64,000 nt of DNA. Origin: CAZFGK01 sp964518635 (GTDB lineage Bacteria > Zixibacteria > MSB-5A5 > GN15 > FEB-12). Each line of letters begins with the position of its first letter. Position 1 is the stretch's first letter. Of this stretch, positions 8,655-18,254 are shown piece after piece. Under the pieces are notes generated by a model that was not told the origin of the DNA, did not search any database, and saw only the letters and a program-made list of their open reading frames with translations. Made by a program: the position numbers and the translations under genes. The stretch is from the NCBI GenBank assembly GCA_964518635.1, contig CAZFGK010000011.1:37702-101701 (forward strand), read 5' to 3'.

Positions 8655-11291
8655 ATGAATATGAATCAATTTACGCAGCGTGCGATCGAAGCAGTTGCAA
8701 TGGCGCAGGCCCATGCACAAGAGCATGGGCATCCGCAGGTTGTGCCGGAACATCTGCTGTATGCGCTTCTCTCAACGGAAGAGGGGCTGGTCGGGCAGGT
8801 CATTCGTAAAGTCGGAATTGATGACAAGGAACTTCTCTCTGCGTTGAGCCAGTCGCTCGAACGTCTGCCGAAGCAACAAGGGGGAACGATTGCTCCCTCC
8901 TCCGATTTTCTTGCCGTTCTGTCGCAGGCTGAGAAAGAGCGGAAACCATTCGGCGATGAGTATGTAAGCGTCGAGCATCTCCTGTTGGCACTCTTTTCAG
9001 TCAAATCGAAAGTGAAGGACTTGCTCGCGCTCACCGGACTCAAGCGAGATGAGGTGTTGAAAACACTCGTCACCATTCGGGGGAAATCACGAGTGACCGA
9101 TCAGAATCCGGAGTCGAAGTATGGCGTACTCGAAAAATACTCACGTGATCTGACACAAATGGCTCGTGAAGGTAAACTCGATCCGGTGATCGGTCGCGAA
9201 GATGAAATTCGTCGGATCATGAAAATCCTCTCTCGTCGGACCAAGAATAACCCGGTTTTGATCGGCGAACCGGGGACAGGGAAGACGGCGGTAGTCGAAG
9301 GGCTTGCTCAGAAAATCGCGCATGGAGAAGTCCCAGATACACTCAAGGATCGTCAACTTGTCGCCCTTGATCTTGCCTCTCTCATTGCCGGTGCCAAGTT
9401 TCGCGGTGAATTTGAAGAGCGGTTGAAGGGAATTATCAAAGAGGCGACGGAATCAGAAGGGAAGATCATTCTTTTTATCGATGAAATGCACACTCTTGTC
9501 GGAGCCGGTTCCGCTGAAGGGGCGATGGATGCATCGAATATGCTCAAGCCGGCTCTTGCGCGCGGTGAACTACGATTCATCGGTGCAACGACACTCGATG
9601 AATACCGGAAGCATATCGAAAAGGACGCGGCATTCGAGCGCAGGTTCGCTCCGGTGATGGTCGAGCCGCCATCAGTAGAGGACACCATTTCGATTCTGCG
9701 AGGTCTTCGTGAGAGATATGAAGTGTTTCATGGGATTAAAATTTCCGACGCAGCGATTGTAGCCGCGGCGAAATTGTCTGACCGCTACATTGCCGACCGT
9801 TTTCTGCCCGATAAGGCCATCGATCTGGTCGATGAAGCAGCTGCCGAGCTGCGTATTTCGATAGATTCACTCCCGGAAGAGCTTGATTCCGTTGAGAAGA
9901 GAATTCGTCAATTGGAGATTGAGAAAGAGGGAGTTCGCCGGGAGAAGGATGCGCCAGAACGTCTCAAGCCGATTCAGGATGAACTTGCACGACTCTACGC
10001 CGAACGTGATGGACTCCGAAAGCAATGGGAAGAGGAGAAACAGCGAGTCGAAGCGATACGAACGGCCAAGAGTTCCATTGAATCACTGCGTCAGCAAGCT
10101 GCCGATGCCGAACGTCGGGCTGATTTCGCCGAAGCGGCAAGAATCCGCTATGGAGAGATTGCCGAGACCGAAAAGAAACTCGCGCAGCTCAGTGATGAAC
10201 TTGCTCACATTCAGCAGCATCAGCAATTGCTCAAGGAAGTTGTCGATGCAGAGGAGATCGCTGAAGTAGTTGCGAAATGGACAGGGATTCCGGTGGCGCG
10301 GCTCACTGAAACCGAAACTGAGAAGTTGCTGCGGCTTGAATCAGAATTGCACAAACGAGTCATTGGTCAGCAGGAAGCGGTGGTGGCGGTGTCGAATGCA
10401 GTGCGTCAATCTCGCGCCGGATTATCCGATCCGAACAAGCCGATCGGTTCATTCATTTTTCTTGGACCAACCGGAGTGGGAAAGACAGAGCTTGCTCGTG
10501 CTCTTGCTGAATTCCTGTACGGCTCCGAAAATGCACTCGTTCGTCTGGATATGTCCGAGTACATGGAGAAGCATACTGTTTCCCGTTTGATCGGTGCCCC
10601 TCCGGGATACGTCGGCTATGATGAAGGTGGACAGTTGACAGAGGCAGTGAGGCGTCGACCGTATGCGGTCGTGTTACTGGATGAAATCGAAAAGGCACAT
10701 CATGATGTTTTCAATGTGCTGTTGCAGGTACTAGACGACGGCCGCCTGACTGATAATCAGGGGAGAACAGTTTCGTTTAAGAATTGTATCCTGATCATGA
10801 CCTCGAATATTGCCGCTGACTATATCCGGATCGAATCGGAGAAATTAACTGAAGGAAATCGTGAAGAGCTCTACGAACGCATGAAGGAACATGTCTTGTC
10901 TCGTCTGCGAGAGCAATTCCGTCCGGAGTTTCTCAACCGAATTGATGAGACAATCGTCTTCGCTTCATTGTCGCAGCGAGAAGTCGCCGAAATTGTTCGG
11001 CTGCAGCTTAATCGACTTGGCGCACTGCTGCGTGAGAAAGAGATTCTCCTGGAAGTTCATCAGGAAGCAGTCTTGCAGATCGCTCAGCTTGCCTATGATC
11101 GTTCCTACGGAGCCCGTCCGCTAAAGCGATTTATCAATCGAGAACTGAGTCAGCGACTTTCCAAAATGATTCTCGCAGGAGAAATCAAGCCAAGACAAGC
11201 AGTGATGATCTCAAGTCGAGATGGTGAGTTGGAGTTTCAGGTGACGGAAGCGGTGATCAGAGACGTGCAGCTTGAAGAGCAAGTGGGCTAG
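8655..11291 (+). CDS. clpB: ATP-dependent disaggregase ClpB
   Basis: An 878-residue AAA+ protein of normal ClpB length. The Clp N-domain (about 1-150) precedes the first AAA module (Walker A GEPGTGKTAVVEG, Walker B LFIDEMHTLVGAG). The long M-domain coiled coil (about 410-530) distinguishes ClpB from ClpA/C. The second AAA module (Walker A GPTGVGKTELAR, Walker B LLDEIEKAH) and the C-terminal D2-small domain complete it. ClpB threads aggregated proteins through its hexameric pore together with DnaK/DnaJ. AGGG lies just upstream of ATG 8655; a second Met follows two codons later. The gene ends 2 bases from the convergent gene. Confidence 0.97.
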   Translation: MNMNQFTQRAIEAVAMAQAHAQEHGHPQVVPEHLLYALLSTEEGLVGQVIRKVGIDDKELLSALSQSLERLPKQQGGTIAPSSDFLAVLSQAEKERKPFGDEYVSVEHLLLALFSVKSKVKDLLALTGLKRDEVLKTLVTIRGKSRVTDQNPESKYGVLEKYSRDLTQMAREGKLDPVIGREDEIRRIMKILSRRTKNNPVLIGEPGTGKTAVVEGLAQKIAHGEVPDTLKDRQLVALDLASLIAGAKFRGEFEERLKGIIKEATESEGKIILFIDEMHTLVGAGSAEGAMDASNMLKPALARGELRFIGATTLDEYRKHIEKDAAFERRFAPVMVEPPSVEDTISILRGLRERYEVFHGIKISDAAIVAAAKLSDRYIADRFLPDKAIDLVDEAAAELRISIDSLPEELDSVEKRIRQLEIEKEGVRREKDAPERLKPIQDELARLYAERDGLRKQWEEEKQRVEAIRTAKSSIESLRQQAADAERRADFAEAARIRYGEIAETEKKLAQLSDELAHIQQHQQLLKEVVDAEEIAEVVAKWTGIPVARLTETETEKLLRLESELHKRVIGQQEAVVAVSNAVRQSRAGLSDPNKPIGSFIFLGPTGVGKTELARALAEFLYGSENALVRLDMSEYMEKHTVSRLIGAPPGYVGYDEGGQLTEAVRRRPYAVVLLDEIEKAHHDVFNVLLQVLDDGRLTDNQGRTVSFKNCILIMTSNIAADYIRIESEKLTEGNREELYERMKEHVLSRLREQFRPEFLNRIDETIVFASLSQREVAEIVRLQLNRLGALLREKEILLEVHQEAVLQIAQLAYDRSYGARPLKRFINRELSQRLSKMILAGEIKPRQAVMISSRDGELEFQVTEAVIRDVQLEEQVG

Positions 11292-11293
11292 AT

Positions 11294-11872
11294 TTACGGC
11301 TTGATCGTCTGTTTCCGTTCCTCCGCCCTGGTCAGAACTTTGGCCAGGGCGATGGTTTCGCGGAGCAATCTTTCTGTATCGGCAATTGAGCGAGAAGTAG
11401 TTCGCGACGCCTCGACAATCAGCATATCCATTCCGGCATCGAAGTACCCGAAGAAATCTGCACTCATGGGGAGTTTCGCTCCCCCTAATTTGATAACTTC
11501 CAGACTATCGCCAGTCAGAAAGGGGAGGCTGCTGACCGTTTGCATCGAAAAGTCAGTTCCGAAGAGTATCCGAATATTCAAAGTATCCTGAGTGACTGCT
11601 CGTTCAAACGACATCCCACGAATCCGAAAGAAATTGATTCCAAGCATATGTGAGGCTGTCTCGAATGACTCATTCGCCGGAATGATTGCGCAGGCGTATC
11701 CCTCTGATTGAGCTTCGGATGTAATCAATTGATAGCCGCGTGGAGCGGATAAAATGAGATCGTATCGTTCCCCTGCAAAATAGGCAGTATTACTGTCGGC
11801 GACCATCTCGGCTAAGAGAGACTGCGGCATCGTGAGAACAAATATTACGAGGGGGAGTATTCGACGAATCAT
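11294..11872 (-). CDS. Secreted protein of unknown function
   Basis: A 192-residue protein with a clear Sec signal peptide (MIRR, hydrophobic core LPLVIFVLTM, cleavage near SLLA-EM), so it is exported to the periplasm or beyond. The mature part has alternating short hydrophobic segments (YDLILSAPRGYQLI, GINFFRIRGMSFERAV) suggesting a beta-rich fold, and a single Cys in EGYACAII. I recognise no family. It is convergent with clpB, with 2 bases between stops, and lies downstream of the photolyase gene with a 118-base gap that could hold its own promoter. Confidence 0.7.
   Translation of the reverse strand: MIRRILPLVIFVLTMPQSLLAEMVADSNTAYFAGERYDLILSAPRGYQLITSEAQSEGYACAIIPANESFETASHMLGINFFRIRGMSFERAVTQDTLNIRILFGTDFSMQTVSSLPFLTGDSLEVIKLGGAKLPMSADFFGYFDAGMDMLIVEASRTTSRSIADTERLLRETIALAKVLTRAEERKQTIKP
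11325..11350. terminator. Strong hairpin between convergent genes (candidate bidirectional 3'-end structure)
   Basis: A 10-bp stem, GCCCTGGTCA / TGGCCAGGGC (one T-G pair), with a 6-base loop. It begins 34 bases after the clpB stop and lies inside the 3' end of the converging gene. There is no T-tract on either side, so it may protect mRNA ends or block read-through rather than act as a classical intrinsic terminator. Confidence 0.35.
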
Positions 11873-11990
11873 GTTTCAATGATCGGTCGCTGTGACTTGA
11901 AAGGTGTCTACCGTTCAATCGACCAAAGATGAAAGTAGGGAACTGATCAAATATTGAACTGAGTCGAGTCAGTAACCCCCTGAAAAGCAG

Positions 11991-13361
11991 TCAGATCAAG
12001 TCGAGTTGTTTCTGTGAAAGACTGAGTATCCTCTTTACGTAGCCGTCGGCGTCGAACTTCCGTCTGAGTCCGGCGGCATTCATATAGCGGATCATGCCGA
12101 AGATCGGCCGTTCGGCCCAGGGACGATCATGCTTGCCGAATGCCCAGGCGACACCGGCGTACCCATTTGGATCGCGCCCGTCCAGTTCATACTTGTCATT
12201 TAAGTAGACAGCCGTTTCAAATGCCTCTTCCGGAGTTTCACTCCATTCGATGATCTTCTTTGCCCAGTACATGCGCATGTAGCCATGCATCTTTCCGTGC
12301 ACGGTCATTTCGGTCTGCGCCGCATTCCAGTAAGGATCATGCGTGGCGGCATGCTCGAACCCAGCGCGGTCATAGAGATGCTCACGAGGGTCGTTCTTAT
12401 GCTTCTGCAGCGTCCCTCTTGCCCAGGCAGGGAGTCCGGCATATTGATCATATTTGTCATTATAGGTGACAAAGTTCATTGCCAATTCGCGCCAGGTAAT
12501 GAGTTCGTCTAGATATGCTGCTGCCGATGCGGACGAAGAGCTGCGGACATTAAGCGCAATCTGAAGTGCCGAGATCTGTCCAAAATGCAGATAGGGACTG
12601 AGATTGGATTGTCCGTCGAGTGTCGGGTCGTTTCTGTCGTGGTCGTATCTATCGAGCTTGTGCTTGATGAACGTTTGAAGCCGACGCAGGGCTTCCGTTG
12701 CACCACCTCGAAAGTTTGTGACCGGCTGGACTGAATGATCGATAGCCAATTTCGTCAGCAGAGTCGGGAGATCGCTCAGTAATTCCGAACTGATTTGCAT
12801 TGTGTTTGCGGGATGATTGAGTTGCGTTCTCCGGATAGGAACCAGAAATCGTTCGAGTTGACGAAGCAGTTTTGGACGGAATGTCGCCGCGGCGTACTCC
12901 TCTTTGTCTGAGACTGCTTCAATCGGTACAATTGATTCAGTCTCGATCTGAACGAATTTGCAGTGGAGATGATCGGCGGCGTGTCGCCTCCAATTGCGCT
13001 GGACTCTGGCGTAGCCGCGATCCACAACCATAAGAGCAGCATCCTTCGCAAGTTCAACTACTCCCACTTCTGGCGAAATCCGTCGAATGACGAACTTTGC
13101 TCCGCGCTCTTCAATAAAACGCGCAGTTTCAATGAGCCCTTCTAGCATGAATTGATAGTGGCGAAGATTTGCGTCCGGATAGTCATCGGTTAATCCAAAA
13201 TAGACAACGAGCGGCAGACTCAGCCGATTGGCCTGTATGATGGAGTATTCTAGTGCCTGATTATACTGCTCACGTTGTGCGGCCTGCATCCAGTAGAGGA
13301 CGAATTTTCCCGATTGCTCGGGCTGGATATTCAGAATCTTGATCCGTTCGACTTCGATCAT
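11991..13361 (-). CDS. phr: Class II CPD photolyase
   Basis: A 456-residue flavoprotein that repairs cyclobutane pyrimidine dimers with blue light. The sequence follows class II photolyases closely: KFVLYWMQAAQREQYNQALEY near the N-terminus, LRHYQFMLEGL, and DKEEYAAATFRPK. In the FAD-binding C-terminal half it has DELITWRELAMNF, AHDPYWNAAQTEM-type sequence and HGYMRMYWAKKI. The length is normal for the class. It overlaps the upstream SRPBCC gene by ATGA, so the pair is translationally coupled. Class II enzymes occur in scattered bacteria as well as in archaea and eukaryotes, so lateral transfer is possible but not shown here. Confidence 0.95.
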   Translation of the reverse strand: MIEVERIKILNIQPEQSGKFVLYWMQAAQREQYNQALEYSIIQANRLSLPLVVYFGLTDDYPDANLRHYQFMLEGLIETARFIEERGAKFVIRRISPEVGVVELAKDAALMVVDRGYARVQRNWRRHAADHLHCKFVQIETESIVPIEAVSDKEEYAAATFRPKLLRQLERFLVPIRRTQLNHPANTMQISSELLSDLPTLLTKLAIDHSVQPVTNFRGGATEALRRLQTFIKHKLDRYDHDRNDPTLDGQSNLSPYLHFGQISALQIALNVRSSSSASAAAYLDELITWRELAMNFVTYNDKYDQYAGLPAWARGTLQKHKNDPREHLYDRAGFEHAATHDPYWNAAQTEMTVHGKMHGYMRMYWAKKIIEWSETPEEAFETAVYLNDKYELDGRDPNGYAGVAWAFGKHDRPWAERPIFGMIRYMNAAGLRRKFDADGYVKRILSLSQKQLDLI

Positions 13362-13819
13362 CTGGCAGGGAAGATTTGCTGGAGCGATTCACGTCGGTAG
13401 GAAAAAATCCGATCCAGTTGCGGTTTTACTAGCAGCGCATGAGCGAATCTTGAAAATGGATCGAAGGGGAGGGCATAGTGGATGATATCAAACATATCGG
13501 TCCCGTTTGACGTTGCCTGCAAGTGATGCTGGTGATGCCAGAAGGCATAGGGTCCGAATCTCTGCTCATCAACGAAATACTCAAGGGGTTTGACATGGGT
13601 GATCTCAGTCACCCAGTTCTGAGAGATACATGGGAGAATTCGGACCTGATATCTGATAATCATTCCGGGGTACATTTCTGCAGGAATCTCATGCACGGGG
13701 ATTAGATTCAATTCTTTCGGGGTGATCCGTAGGAGGTTTCTGGGGTCGGAAAGAAATGCCCATGCAGTTTCGAGCGAAATAAGGAGAGTGAGGCGGTCTT
13801 CGCGGGTATGTATTTTCAT
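13358..13819 (-). CDS. SRPBCC-family (START-like) ligand-binding protein
   Basis: A 153-residue protein resembling the cyclase/dehydrase branch of the SRPBCC superfamily: ETAWAFLSDPRNLLRITP at the front, a central YQVRILP strand, FVDEQRFGPYAFWHHQHHL, and a C-terminal helix with LLVKPQLDRIFSYRRE. These are helix-grip folds with a cavity for hydrophobic ligands. The frame opens at a TTG six codons upstream, but the ATG at 13819 is preferred. It is coupled by a 4-base overlap to the photolyase gene. The ligand and role are unknown. Confidence 0.8.
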   Translation of the reverse strand: MKIHTREDRLTLLISLETAWAFLSDPRNLLRITPKELNLIPVHEIPAEMYPGMIIRYQVRILPCISQNWVTEITHVKPLEYFVDEQRFGPYAFWHHQHHLQATSNGTDMFDIIHYALPFDPFSRFAHALLVKPQLDRIFSYRRESLQQIFPAR

Positions 13820-14028
13820 ATTGTATTCAAACTGCAACGATACAGAGTTCTATTCAGTTCCAATTGCATCCATTTCTGATGAATTTCTCTCATCCTGGTC
13901 ATTGAATTTCGTCCCAATACCCCACTTTCCGTAAGACGATTCCCCGCTTATATTCATGGTTCCCTTCTGATTCAATTCTGTCAGGTTACAGAGAGTTGGA
14001 AGCGAGATTTATTTGACGAAGGAGTTGT
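13820..14028. other. Divergent intergenic region between the SRPBCC gene and the AtuA-like gene
   Basis: The 209-base spacer must hold promoters for both directions. A TTATATT sequence near 13949 could be part of a plus-strand -10 box, but no good -35 sits at the right distance. AAGGAG at 14019-14024 is the ribosome-binding site of the plus-strand gene. No repeat, BirA-type operator or RNA gene was seen. Confidence 0.4.
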
Positions 14029-15825
14029 GTGAAGAACGCTATTCGAATTGGGAATGCAGGGGGATATTGGGGGGATGATCTTGGGGCACTCAGGCGTCAG
14101 CTTGAGGGAGGGCACCTTGATTATATCACACTCGATTTTCTGGCAGAGATCACCATGTCGATCCTGCAAAAGCAGCGGACAAAAAATCCTGAGCTGGGCT
14201 ATGCCAATGATTTTGTCGGGCAGATCCGAGATTCCCTCCCTGAGTTGGTAAAATCCGGTACCCGTGTGATAACCAATGCCGGCGGAATCAATCCGATCGG
14301 TTTGGGGAGACGACTTCATGCGCTGGTCAAAGAAGCCGGAGCGCAGATCAAGATCGGCGTCGTTGCCGGAGATGATATTCTTCCTCGGCTCGATGAATTC
14401 ACGACTTCCGGTGAATCATTTACGAATATGGAGACCGGTGAGAATTTTTCTCCGATTCGGAGTCGCATTACTTCCGCCAATGTCTACTTCGGTGCCGAAG
14501 GGGTTGTTGAAGCACTCAAAGAGGGGTGCCAGATTATCGTGACGGGTCGAGTAACTGACACCGGAATCACGCTCGCTCCGATGATCCATGAATTTGGCTG
14601 GAGTCTGGATGATTGGGACAAGCTGGCCGCTGGAATTGTTGCCGGGCATATCATCGAATGTGGTGCGCAGGCCTCTGGTGGAAATCTGACCGACTGGCAG
14701 GAAGTACGCTCGTTCCATGATATCGGCTATCCCATTATCGAAATGCGTGCGAATGGGGAATTCATCGTTACGAAACATCCAAAGACCGGCGGCAAAGTCT
14801 CGCTCAAGAGTGTGAAAGAGCAGCTGGTTTACGAGATGGGGGACCCGACGCGATACATTGCACCGGACGCCGTTGCCCGATTCAGTTCCATTCAACTGAA
14901 TGAACTGGGGAATGATCGCGTGCATGTGTATGGAATCACGGGGGCACCTGCGCCTGAATTGCTGAAAGTTTCGATGTCCTACGATGACGGCTACAAAGCA
15001 TCCGGCGAACTTCTTGTCTCCGGACCAAACACTGCCGCCAAATCAAAAGCATTTGCAAAAGTGTTCTGGGAACGGTTGAATCTTAAATTTGAAGCGACCA
15101 GAACTGAAGAGATAGGCGTCGGATCGATCTGGCCGACGGTACTTTCCAATTATGAGCCGATTGAAATTCTCCTGAGATTCGGCGTTCGTGATCAGGATGA
15201 AAAGAAGGTCGAGGCCTTCGGTCGATTATTGCCGTCGATGATTCTCTCCGGTCCGTCTGGTGTTGCGGTAACAGGGGGCCGACCGAAACCGACTCCGGTA
15301 GTTGCATACTGGCCAACCTTGATGAAGCGGGACAAGTTGTCGGCGAAGGTAACGGTGATCGACTCAGCAGGGAAAGAATCGACCAAAGAAATTTCGTTGA
15401 AGCGGACTGATACATCATCGGTCATCGAAGCCCCAGTACGACCGAAGTCGAAAGTGACATTCGCATTTACTGGCATGGCGAAAAAGGGAATCCTGCGTGA
15501 TCTCGCCTATGCTCGATCCGGTGACAAAGGGGATACCTGTAATATTGGTGTCCTTGCCCGATCACCGATGGCATATGCATGGCTCAAGAAAGAATTGACC
15601 CAGAATAAAGTCCGTCAGTTTTTCAAAGGAATCTGCAAAGGGAAAGTGATTCGCTTCGAACTCGATAATCTTGAAGCACTCAACTTTCTGCTGGAAGAAA
15701 CACTCGGTGGCGGCGGCACGCGGTCACTCATGATCGATCCGCAGGGAAAAACGCTGTCACAGGCGTTGCTTCAGATGCCGCTGCAGATTCCGGGTTCAGT
15801 ACTCAAGAGCGTGGGCAAGAAATAG
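14029..15825 (+). CDS. AtuA-like acyclic terpene utilisation family protein
   Basis: A 598-residue protein with two parts: a large N-terminal DUF1446/AtuA domain (IRIGNAGGYWGDD at the start, then YITLDFLAE and a VTGRVTDTG motif), and a C-terminal AtuA-like ferredoxin-fold domain (about 485-590, ARSGDKGDTCNIG). The biochemical role of AtuA is not settled. The family takes its name from the citronellol/geraniol cluster of Pseudomonas, and members also sit beside leucine-type acyl-CoA carboxylases. Here it heads such an operon, four bases before the carboxyltransferase gene, so a role in branched or isoprenoid acyl-CoA breakdown is inferred. The GTG start is supported by AAGGAG four bases upstream. 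Confidence 0.85.
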   Translation: MKNAIRIGNAGGYWGDDLGALRRQLEGGHLDYITLDFLAEITMSILQKQRTKNPELGYANDFVGQIRDSLPELVKSGTRVITNAGGINPIGLGRRLHALVKEAGAQIKIGVVAGDDILPRLDEFTTSGESFTNMETGENFSPIRSRITSANVYFGAEGVVEALKEGCQIIVTGRVTDTGITLAPMIHEFGWSLDDWDKLAAGIVAGHIIECGAQASGGNLTDWQEVRSFHDIGYPIIEMRANGEFIVTKHPKTGGKVSLKSVKEQLVYEMGDPTRYIAPDAVARFSSIQLNELGNDRVHVYGITGAPAPELLKVSMSYDDGYKASGELLVSGPNTAAKSKAFAKVFWERLNLKFEATRTEEIGVGSIWPTVLSNYEPIEILLRFGVRDQDEKKVEAFGRLLPSMILSGPSGVAVTGGRPKPTPVVAYWPTLMKRDKLSAKVTVIDSAGKESTKEISLKRTDTSSVIEAPVRPKSKVTFAFTGMAKKGILRDLAYARSGDKGDTCNIGVLARSPMAYAWLKKELTQNKVRQFFKGICKGKVIRFELDNLEALNFLLEETLGGGGTRSLMIDPQGKTLSQALLQMPLQIPGSVLKSVGKK

Positions 15826-15829
15826 TCGT

Positions 15830-17437
15830 ATGGAACGAATCGAATCGCTCATCGATATCAAGAGTGCTCAGTTTAGAGAAAATGAGACGCTCAACAGGCG
15901 CGCCCATGATGATTTTTACGAGCGTCTCGACAAAGTAAAATTAGGTGGGCCGGAAAAGTCCCGTCAAAGACATACAGAACGAGGGAAATTGCTCCCTCGC
16001 GAGCGCATAGCCCGTCTCCTTGATCCTGATACCCCGTTTCTGGAAATCTCTTCGCTAGCCGCCTATGATATGTACGACAATGATGCCCCCTCTGCAGGCA
16101 TAATTTGCGGGATTGGCACGGTGCACGGACGGGAGATCATGGTGATCGCGAATGACGCGACAGTCAAGGGTGGGACCTACTACCCGATGACGATTCTCAA
16201 GCATACTCGTGCGCAACAGGTGGCAGAAGAGAATCATCTGCCCTGTGTCTATCTCGTCGATTCGGGTGGAATTTTTCTGCCGTTGCAGCAAGGGAGTTTC
16301 CCTGACAAAGATCATTTTGGACGCGTGTTCTTCAATGAAGCGCGCATGTCGGCAAAAGGGATCGCACAGATTGCAGTGGTAATGGGCTCCTGCACTGCCG
16401 GTGGTGCATACCTCCCAGCGATGGCAGATGAATGCATCATCGTTCGAAAACAAGGTACGATTTTCATTGGTGGTCCGCCGCTTGTCAAAGCAGCGACCGG
16501 AGAAGTGGTCACGGCGGAAGAGCTTGGTGGGGCGGATGTGCATAGCCGCCAGTCGGGAGTGACTGATCACATGGCCGACAATGATGCGCATGCCCTCGAT
16601 ATTGCACGAAGTATCATCTCGACATTGCCAAAGACCACGCGACATCCGCTTGAACGAATTGCATCCGAAGACCCATTTTATGATCCGCAGGAACTCTATG
16701 GTGTCGTTCCGAACGATTTGCGCAAGCCATACGATGCGCGCGAATTGATAGCACGGGTTGTGGATGGATCCCGTTTTCATGATTTCAAACGCTACTATGG
16801 AATAACTCTGGTCACTGGCTTTGCGCGAATTCACGGCTACTTAGTTGGAATCATTGCCAATAACGGCGTGCTGTTCGCAGAGTCGGCTCAGAAAGGGGCA
16901 CATTTTGTTGAGCTGTGTGCGTCGAGAAAAATCCCGCTGGTTTTTCTGCAAAATATCGCCGGTTTTATTGTAGGTCGTCAGTATGAACAAGGTGGTATCG
17001 CACGGGATGGTGCCAAGATGGTGCATGCTGTCGCGAATGCGCAGGTTCCGAAATTTACACTCGTTGTAGGCGGCAGCTATGGGGCAGGGAACTACGCGAT
17101 GTGTGGTCGCGGCTATTTCCCGCGGCTCATGTGGATGTGGCCTCACTCAAAGATTTGCGTAATGGGGGGGGAGCAGGCCTCGGATGTTCTCGCAACGGTG
17201 AAAATTCAGCAACTGGAATCTGAAGGAAAGAAACTGACTCCGGCTGAAATAGCTGCGATTAAACAGCCAATCATTGATGCCTATGAAGCTGAGTCATCCG
17301 CGTATTATTCCGGTGCTCGTCTTTGGGATGATGGAATCATAGGCATGCCAGACACGAGGACAGTTCTTGGTCTTGCGCTGTCGGCCTCACTGAATGCGCC
17401 GATTCCGGATCCTTCGTTCGGCGTCTTTCGGATGTAA
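15830..17437 (+). CDS. Methylcrotonyl-CoA-type carboxylase, carboxyltransferase (beta) subunit
   Basis: A 535-residue carboxyltransferase that would move the carboxyl group from biotin to 3-methylcrotonyl-CoA or a longer relative such as geranyl-CoA. It matches MCC-beta/LiuB proteins in length and in signature segments: VDSGGIFLP, FPDKDHFGRVFFNEA, VMGSCTAGGAYLPAMADE, GTIFIGGPPLVKAATGE and VVGGSYGAGNYAMCGR. These include both oxyanion-forming glycine-rich loops. It is followed by methylglutaconyl-CoA hydratase and the biotin carboxylase and carrier genes, giving the order of a leucine catabolic (liu) operon. The exact substrate cannot be read from sequence; 3-methylcrotonyl-CoA is favoured by the neighbouring hydratase. 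Confidence 0.88.
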   Translation: MERIESLIDIKSAQFRENETLNRRAHDDFYERLDKVKLGGPEKSRQRHTERGKLLPRERIARLLDPDTPFLEISSLAAYDMYDNDAPSAGIICGIGTVHGREIMVIANDATVKGGTYYPMTILKHTRAQQVAEENHLPCVYLVDSGGIFLPLQQGSFPDKDHFGRVFFNEARMSAKGIAQIAVVMGSCTAGGAYLPAMADECIIVRKQGTIFIGGPPLVKAATGEVVTAEELGGADVHSRQSGVTDHMADNDAHALDIARSIISTLPKTTRHPLERIASEDPFYDPQELYGVVPNDLRKPYDARELIARVVDGSRFHDFKRYYGITLVTGFARIHGYLVGIIANNGVLFAESAQKGAHFVELCASRKIPLVFLQNIAGFIVGRQYEQGGIARDGAKMVHAVANAQVPKFTLVVGGSYGAGNYAMCGRGYFPRLMWMWPHSKICVMGGEQASDVLATVKIQQLESEGKKLTPAEIAAIKQPIIDAYEAESSAYYSGARLWDDGIIGMPDTRTVLGLALSASLNAPIPDPSFGVFRM

Positions 17438-17459
17438 TCACTCAAGGAAAGTACAAGCA

Positions 17460-18254
17460 GTGACCTCTTATTCGACTTTACTTATTAATTACAACGGCTC
17501 GCGTGCGACGGTGACATTTAATCGTCCCGATGTTCATAATGCGTTCAATAGCAATATGATCGATGAACTCGCAACTGCGTTTCGAGAGATAGAAGGAAAT
17601 AAACAGATTCGTCTGGTGATTCTCACTGGTGCAGGGAAGTCCTTTTGTGCCGGGGCTGATCTCAACTGGATGCGTGCGGTGAAAGATGCCCCTTACGAGG
17701 TCAATCTCGCTGAATCAAATCGACTCGCCGATCTCTTTTGGCAGATGTACTCCTTTCCACTCCCGATTATCGCTCGTGTGAATGGTGCCGCCATTGGTGG
17801 TGGAACCGGATTTGTCGCGGTCTGCGATATCGCCATTGCGGCGCGTTCGTCGAAATATTCATTCTCGGAAGTCAAAATTGGCGTGGTCCCCGCCTGTATC
17901 GGACCGTATGTGATTCGTAAGCTTGGTGAAGGACGCGCGCGGGAGTTATTTATCACCGGCGAACGAATGGGGGCAGATCGCGCCCATGAAGTGGGTCTGG
18001 TGAATGCTGTCGTTGATGATGATTTACTTGATAAAGCTATTGATGAACTTGCCGCGCAAATTGAAAGCTCCGGTCCGAATGCGATTACGATGGCCAAGAA
18101 ACTGGTCTCATCTGTACCAGCGATGTCACCAGCCGAGTTTCGTCCCTACACCGCTGAGATGATCGCAAAGCTCAGACAGTCTCCCGAAGGGCAGGAGGGA
18201 ATGGATGCATTCCTGAACAAACGAACTCCTTCCTGGGTGCCGAAGCGTCCATGA
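17460..18254 (+). CDS. Methylglutaconyl-CoA hydratase-like enoyl-CoA hydratase
   Basis: A 264-residue crotonase-fold enzyme. Oxyanion-hole segments are FCAGADLNWMR (about 60-70) and NGAAIGGGTGFVAVCD (about 105-120); SEVKIGVVPACIGPYV follows. The GADLNWM and LGLVPA-type signatures are typical of LiuC, which hydrates 3-methylglutaconyl-CoA, the product of methylcrotonyl-CoA carboxylase, to HMG-CoA. The open frame extends upstream, but GTG 17460 lies after AAGGAAA and just past the preceding stop. It overlaps the biotin carboxylase gene by ATGA. An HMG-CoA lyase gene, the next step, is not in the window. Confidence 0.85.
   Translation: MTSYSTLLINYNGSRATVTFNRPDVHNAFNSNMIDELATAFREIEGNKQIRLVILTGAGKSFCAGADLNWMRAVKDAPYEVNLAESNRLADLFWQMYSFPLPIIARVNGAAIGGGTGFVAVCDIAIAARSSKYSFSEVKIGVVPACIGPYVIRKLGEGRARELFITGERMGADRAHEVGLVNAVVDDDLLDKAIDELAAQIESSGPNAITMAKKLVSSVPAMSPAEFRPYTAEMIAKLRQSPEGQEGMDAFLNKRTPSWVPKRP

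Noticed and set aside
13820..14028. BirA/biotin operator before the carboxylase operon
   Set aside because: No recognisable dyad of the BirA type was found.
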